From Terribacillus halophilus (GTDB lineage: Bacteria > Bacillota > Bacilli > Bacillales > Amphibacillaceae), in NCBI RefSeq assembly GCF_900162685.1, contig NZ_LT727826.1, positions 1-64,000 of the forward strand: a stretch of 64,000 nt of DNA, given 5' to 3'. Below are positions 62,243 to 64,000 of the stretch, piece by piece. The number at the start of each line of letters is the position of its first letter. Positions within the stretch are counted from its first letter, which is position 1. The position numbers and the translations under genes are program-made. The notes below the pieces were generated by a model. The model searched no databases. It saw only the letters and a list, made by a program, of their open reading frames with translations, and had not been told where the DNA came from.

Positions 62243-62810
62243 ATTTCTCTTTTTGTTTAGATTGCGCTTCTTCCAGTGCTTTTTGGACGGTTTGCATCAG
62301 CTTTTGTTCGAACATCGGTGTTTCCGCGGATTCTTGGATTGTTTTCTCTATTTCTTTGCGGAATTCCTGACTCTTCATTACGTTGAGCATTTGCTCCTGC
62401 ATTTTCGGGTCTTGCATAATCTGAAGTACCTGCTTTTGGAAATCAGAGTCATTCATCATTTCTTTAATGAGCTTCTTCTGTTCAGGACCAATGTTTTTGG
62501 CGAAGGCTGCGACAAACTCTGGATCCTCAAAACGCTCTTTCCAGAACTTCTGTCCTTCTTCTGATGTCCAGGACTTGTTAATTGCATCTTCTACTTTGCT
62601 GGCGTCTAGAGATACCAGGTCCTGCATCGTTTCATCTGACATAACTTCTGAAATAGCTTTTTTGCCTTCATCTGTCTTCAATATATCGGCTACCATCTGT
62701 TTCGTCGTATCATAATCGGGCTGGCTGCTTTCTGCGGCTTGGCCGCCGCCTGTGCATGAAGCAAGCACGAAAAGAGATAAGAACAAGATCGGCACTATTC
62801 GAACATACAT
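62241..62810 (-). CDS. gerD: GerD, spore germination lipoprotein
   Basis: 189 residues. Signal peptide with lipobox LASC (Cys near 19) and a helical, charged body rich in Met, Gln, Glu and Lys (for example KQVLQIMQDPKMQEQMLNVM, part of about 115-140), matching GerD, which forms a scaffold that clusters nutrient germinant receptors in the inner spore membrane. ATG at 62810 is 9 nt after AAGGAG; GTG at 62816 is only 3 nt from it. In B. subtilis SigG transcribes it; no clear SigG promoter was found. A palindrome lies just upstream. Confidence 0.92.
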   Translation of the reverse strand: MYVRIVPILFLSLFVLASCTGGGQAAESSQPDYDTTKQMVADILKTDEGKKAISEVMSDETMQDLVSLDASKVEDAINKSWTSEEGQKFWKERFEDPEFVAAFAKNIGPEQKKLIKEMMNDSDFQKQVLQIMQDPKMQEQMLNVMKSQEFRKEIEKTIQESAETPMFEQKLMQTVQKALEEAQSKQKEK

Positions 62811-62832
62811 AGACACGTGCTCCTTCCAGTGT

Positions 62833-62848
62833 AGTAAGTATACTTACT
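62833..62848. promoter_or_regulatory. perfect palindrome upstream of gerD
   Basis: AGTAAGTATACTTACT (62833-62848) is a perfect 16-bp palindrome, 23-38 nt before the gerD ATG and between gerD and pdaB. It may be a dimeric repressor or activator site, or a short hairpin in the leader. Confidence 0.5.
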
Positions 62849-62876
62849 TTCTGCAGAAGGAGCGGTAGTTATACAT

Positions 62877-63638
62877 TTAATTCACTTCTTTCAATTCCGC
62901 AGAACCACCAGCAATCAGCTCACTGACTGTGACGTAGTGATACCCTTTGTTTTTTAATGCCGGTAAGATGGTTTCCAGTGCTTTTGCCGTCTGCTTAACA
63001 GAATCGGATGCGTGTAGTTGGATGATATCGCCGTTGTCAGCTTCTTCTATTACTTCATCTACAATAAGCTGCGTGCCGGGGTTGCGCCAGTCTTTTGGAT
63101 TAACGCTATATTGAATAACCTTTAGTCCAAGTGTTTCGGATAGCTGGATAATCTCTGTATTAAAATCTCCAGTCGGTGCGCGGAGCAGCTCAATATCTTC
63201 ATGCCCGAGCTTGCGGAATATTTCTTTTGCATACGTAAGATCTTTTCGTATTTGTGCAGGTTCCTGTTCGATATAGCTTTTGTAGCGGTATCCCATCATT
63301 CCGAGTTCATGCTTATCTTCGACAATGCGGTCGATAATCTGGGGATGACGCTCTGCCCACTCTCCGCTGACGAAGAAGGTGGCTTTTACATTTTGTTCTT
63401 TCAGTTCATCCAAGATAGGGAGAGCTTGTGTGTCACCCCAGCTGATATTGAAGGTAAGCGCGATATTGGGCTCGTCTTTATTTCCTTGTGTCAGTGCTGC
63501 AGGCTTTTCTTTTGAAGAAAAGACCGACAGCGAGCTGCTCGTCTCCATCCAGATGATTAAAGCTGTGAACATCGCCGCCGCTACGACGAATGCCCACCTT
63601 TTCCACTTGTTGAAACGGAATACATAAAAGTGCTGCAT
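62877..63638 (-). CDS. pdaB: PdaB, polysaccharide-deacetylase-family sporulation protein
   Basis: 253 residues. One membrane helix (about 14-32) precedes a NodB-fold domain: IALTFNISWGD, KATFFVSGEWAERHPQI, ELLRAPTGDFN and GDIIQLHASDSVKQT. The usual catalytic Asp of the TFDD motif is Asn here, and the His-x3-His metal motif reads MMGYRY, so deacetylase activity is doubtful, as in other PdaB proteins. In B. subtilis it is needed to maintain spores after cortex formation. ATG at 63638 follows AAGGGA. The kbaA gene usually between gerD and pdaB is missing. Confidence 0.9.
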   Translation of the reverse strand: MQHFYVFRFNKWKRWAFVVAAAMFTALIIWMETSSSLSVFSSKEKPAALTQGNKDEPNIALTFNISWGDTQALPILDELKEQNVKATFFVSGEWAERHPQIIDRIVEDKHELGMMGYRYKSYIEQEPAQIRKDLTYAKEIFRKLGHEDIELLRAPTGDFNTEIIQLSETLGLKVIQYSVNPKDWRNPGTQLIVDEVIEEADNGDIIQLHASDSVKQTAKALETILPALKNKGYHYVTVSELIAGGSAELKEVN

Positions 63639-63817
63639 GCCTATCATTCCCTTCGTTGTTCGCAGTAATGTAGTTCCATTCTATGCATGCCTGTCCGGGA
63701 ACATGATGCTTGTCTCTGGCGGAGGTGAGAAATAACAGGAATTTTACAAAAAGGTTGGTTCAGATTTGTGCTTTTTTGGGAAACTAATTAGGAGATATTC
63801 TGGAAAGGGGCGATTTA

Positions 63818-64000
63818 GTGAAAGCTTACCGGATGAATGCATATGATGTGTTACAAGAGCAAGGGACATCGCTGGAGGGATTGGCAGAAGTTGAATCTCA
63901 GCGAAGATTGGAAGCCGAGGGTTTCAATGAACTGAAAGGAAAAGATACCCGTATGGAAGCTGTTTCTCGCAACATTTAAAGATGCAATGGTCATTGTATT
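63818..64000 (+). pseudogene. P-type cation ATPase, 5' end, frameshifted and cut by the window
   Basis: GTG at 63818, after GAAAGGGG, opens a frame coding for AYRMNAYDVLQEQGTSLEGL and EGFNELKGKDT, the cytoplasmic N-domain of calcium-type P-type ATPases. It stops at 63977-63979. From 63954 the next frame (+1) reads WKLFLATFKDAMVIV, the start of the first membrane helix region. One extra base (or two missing) between GATACCCGT and TGGAAG explains this. Most of the gene lies beyond the window; the frameshift could be real or a sequence error. Confidence 0.75.

Noticed and set aside
63720-63817. Gene or promoter between pdaB and the P-type ATPase
   Set aside because: No frame with a start signal and no paired -35/-10 could be supported.

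Overview
The window is a low-GC Firmicute chromosome segment from an endospore-forming member of the Bacillaceae. Evidence: gene order from the end of an rRNA operon through ctsR-clpC, rpoBC, the S10/spc/alpha ribosomal clusters to cwlD-salA-gerD-pdaB follows the Bacillus subtilis origin-proximal arrangement; proteins read almost residue-for-residue like Bacillus orthologues; and sporulation or germination genes (sigH, cwlD, gerD, pdaB) are present. The exact genus cannot be settled from sequence reading alone.

Layout. 1-61 is the 3' end of a 5S rRNA with its terminator, followed by an MgtC-family membrane protein. 951-5586 is the CtsR-controlled protein-quality operon ctsR-mcsA-mcsB-clpC. 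5691-16300 holds radA, yacL, ispD, ispF, gltX, a cysteine T-box with cysE-cysS-mrnC-rlmB-rae1, then sigH, rpmGB and secE. 16454-19626 is nusG and the L11/L1/L10/L12 genes, including an L10 leader. 19689-28525 holds an RsmC-like methyltransferase, rpoB, rpoC and the L7Ae-like rplGB. 28634-33047 is the str cluster (rpsL, rpsG, fusA, tuf). 33106-47970 is the S10-spc-alpha supercluster through secY, adk, infA, rpoA and rplQ. 48075-52383 contains the ECF vitamin-transporter energy module, truA and rplM-rpsI with an L13 leader. 52384-60138 is the accessory stretch: a decayed ECF-sigma/anti-sigma/ABC locus, small membrane or exported proteins, a glycerophosphodiester phosphodiesterase lipoprotein, a cation diffusion facilitator, a VOC protein and a NUDIX hydrolase. 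60146-63638 is cwlD, salA, gerD and pdaB. The window ends in the start of a P-type ATPase gene that is frameshifted near codon 46.

How the genes work together. Most of the window is the expression machinery itself: RNA polymerase (beta, beta', alpha, SigH, NusG), more than 30 ribosomal proteins, elongation and initiation factors, the SecY/SecE translocon, two tRNA synthetases and rRNA or tRNA modification enzymes, transcribed on the + strand, with several promoters, leaders and terminators placed between blocks. Relative to the B. subtilis order, three genes are missing from their usual positions: disA (between radA and yacL), map (between adk and the KOW gene) and kbaA (between gerD and pdaB).

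Main points for follow-up: a nusG start whose Shine-Dalgarno sequence is separated from the ATG by a perfect 18-nt palindrome; a promoter placed directly ahead of a terminator between secE and nusG; an approximately 600-nt rpoB leader sharing a 16-nt block with the rplA leader; nested inverted repeats around the rplGB promoter; an apparent CTG start for rpmGB; and two disrupted genes. I saw no convincing new multi-gene defence or mobile system, no CRISPR array, no tRNA gene and no insertion sequence.
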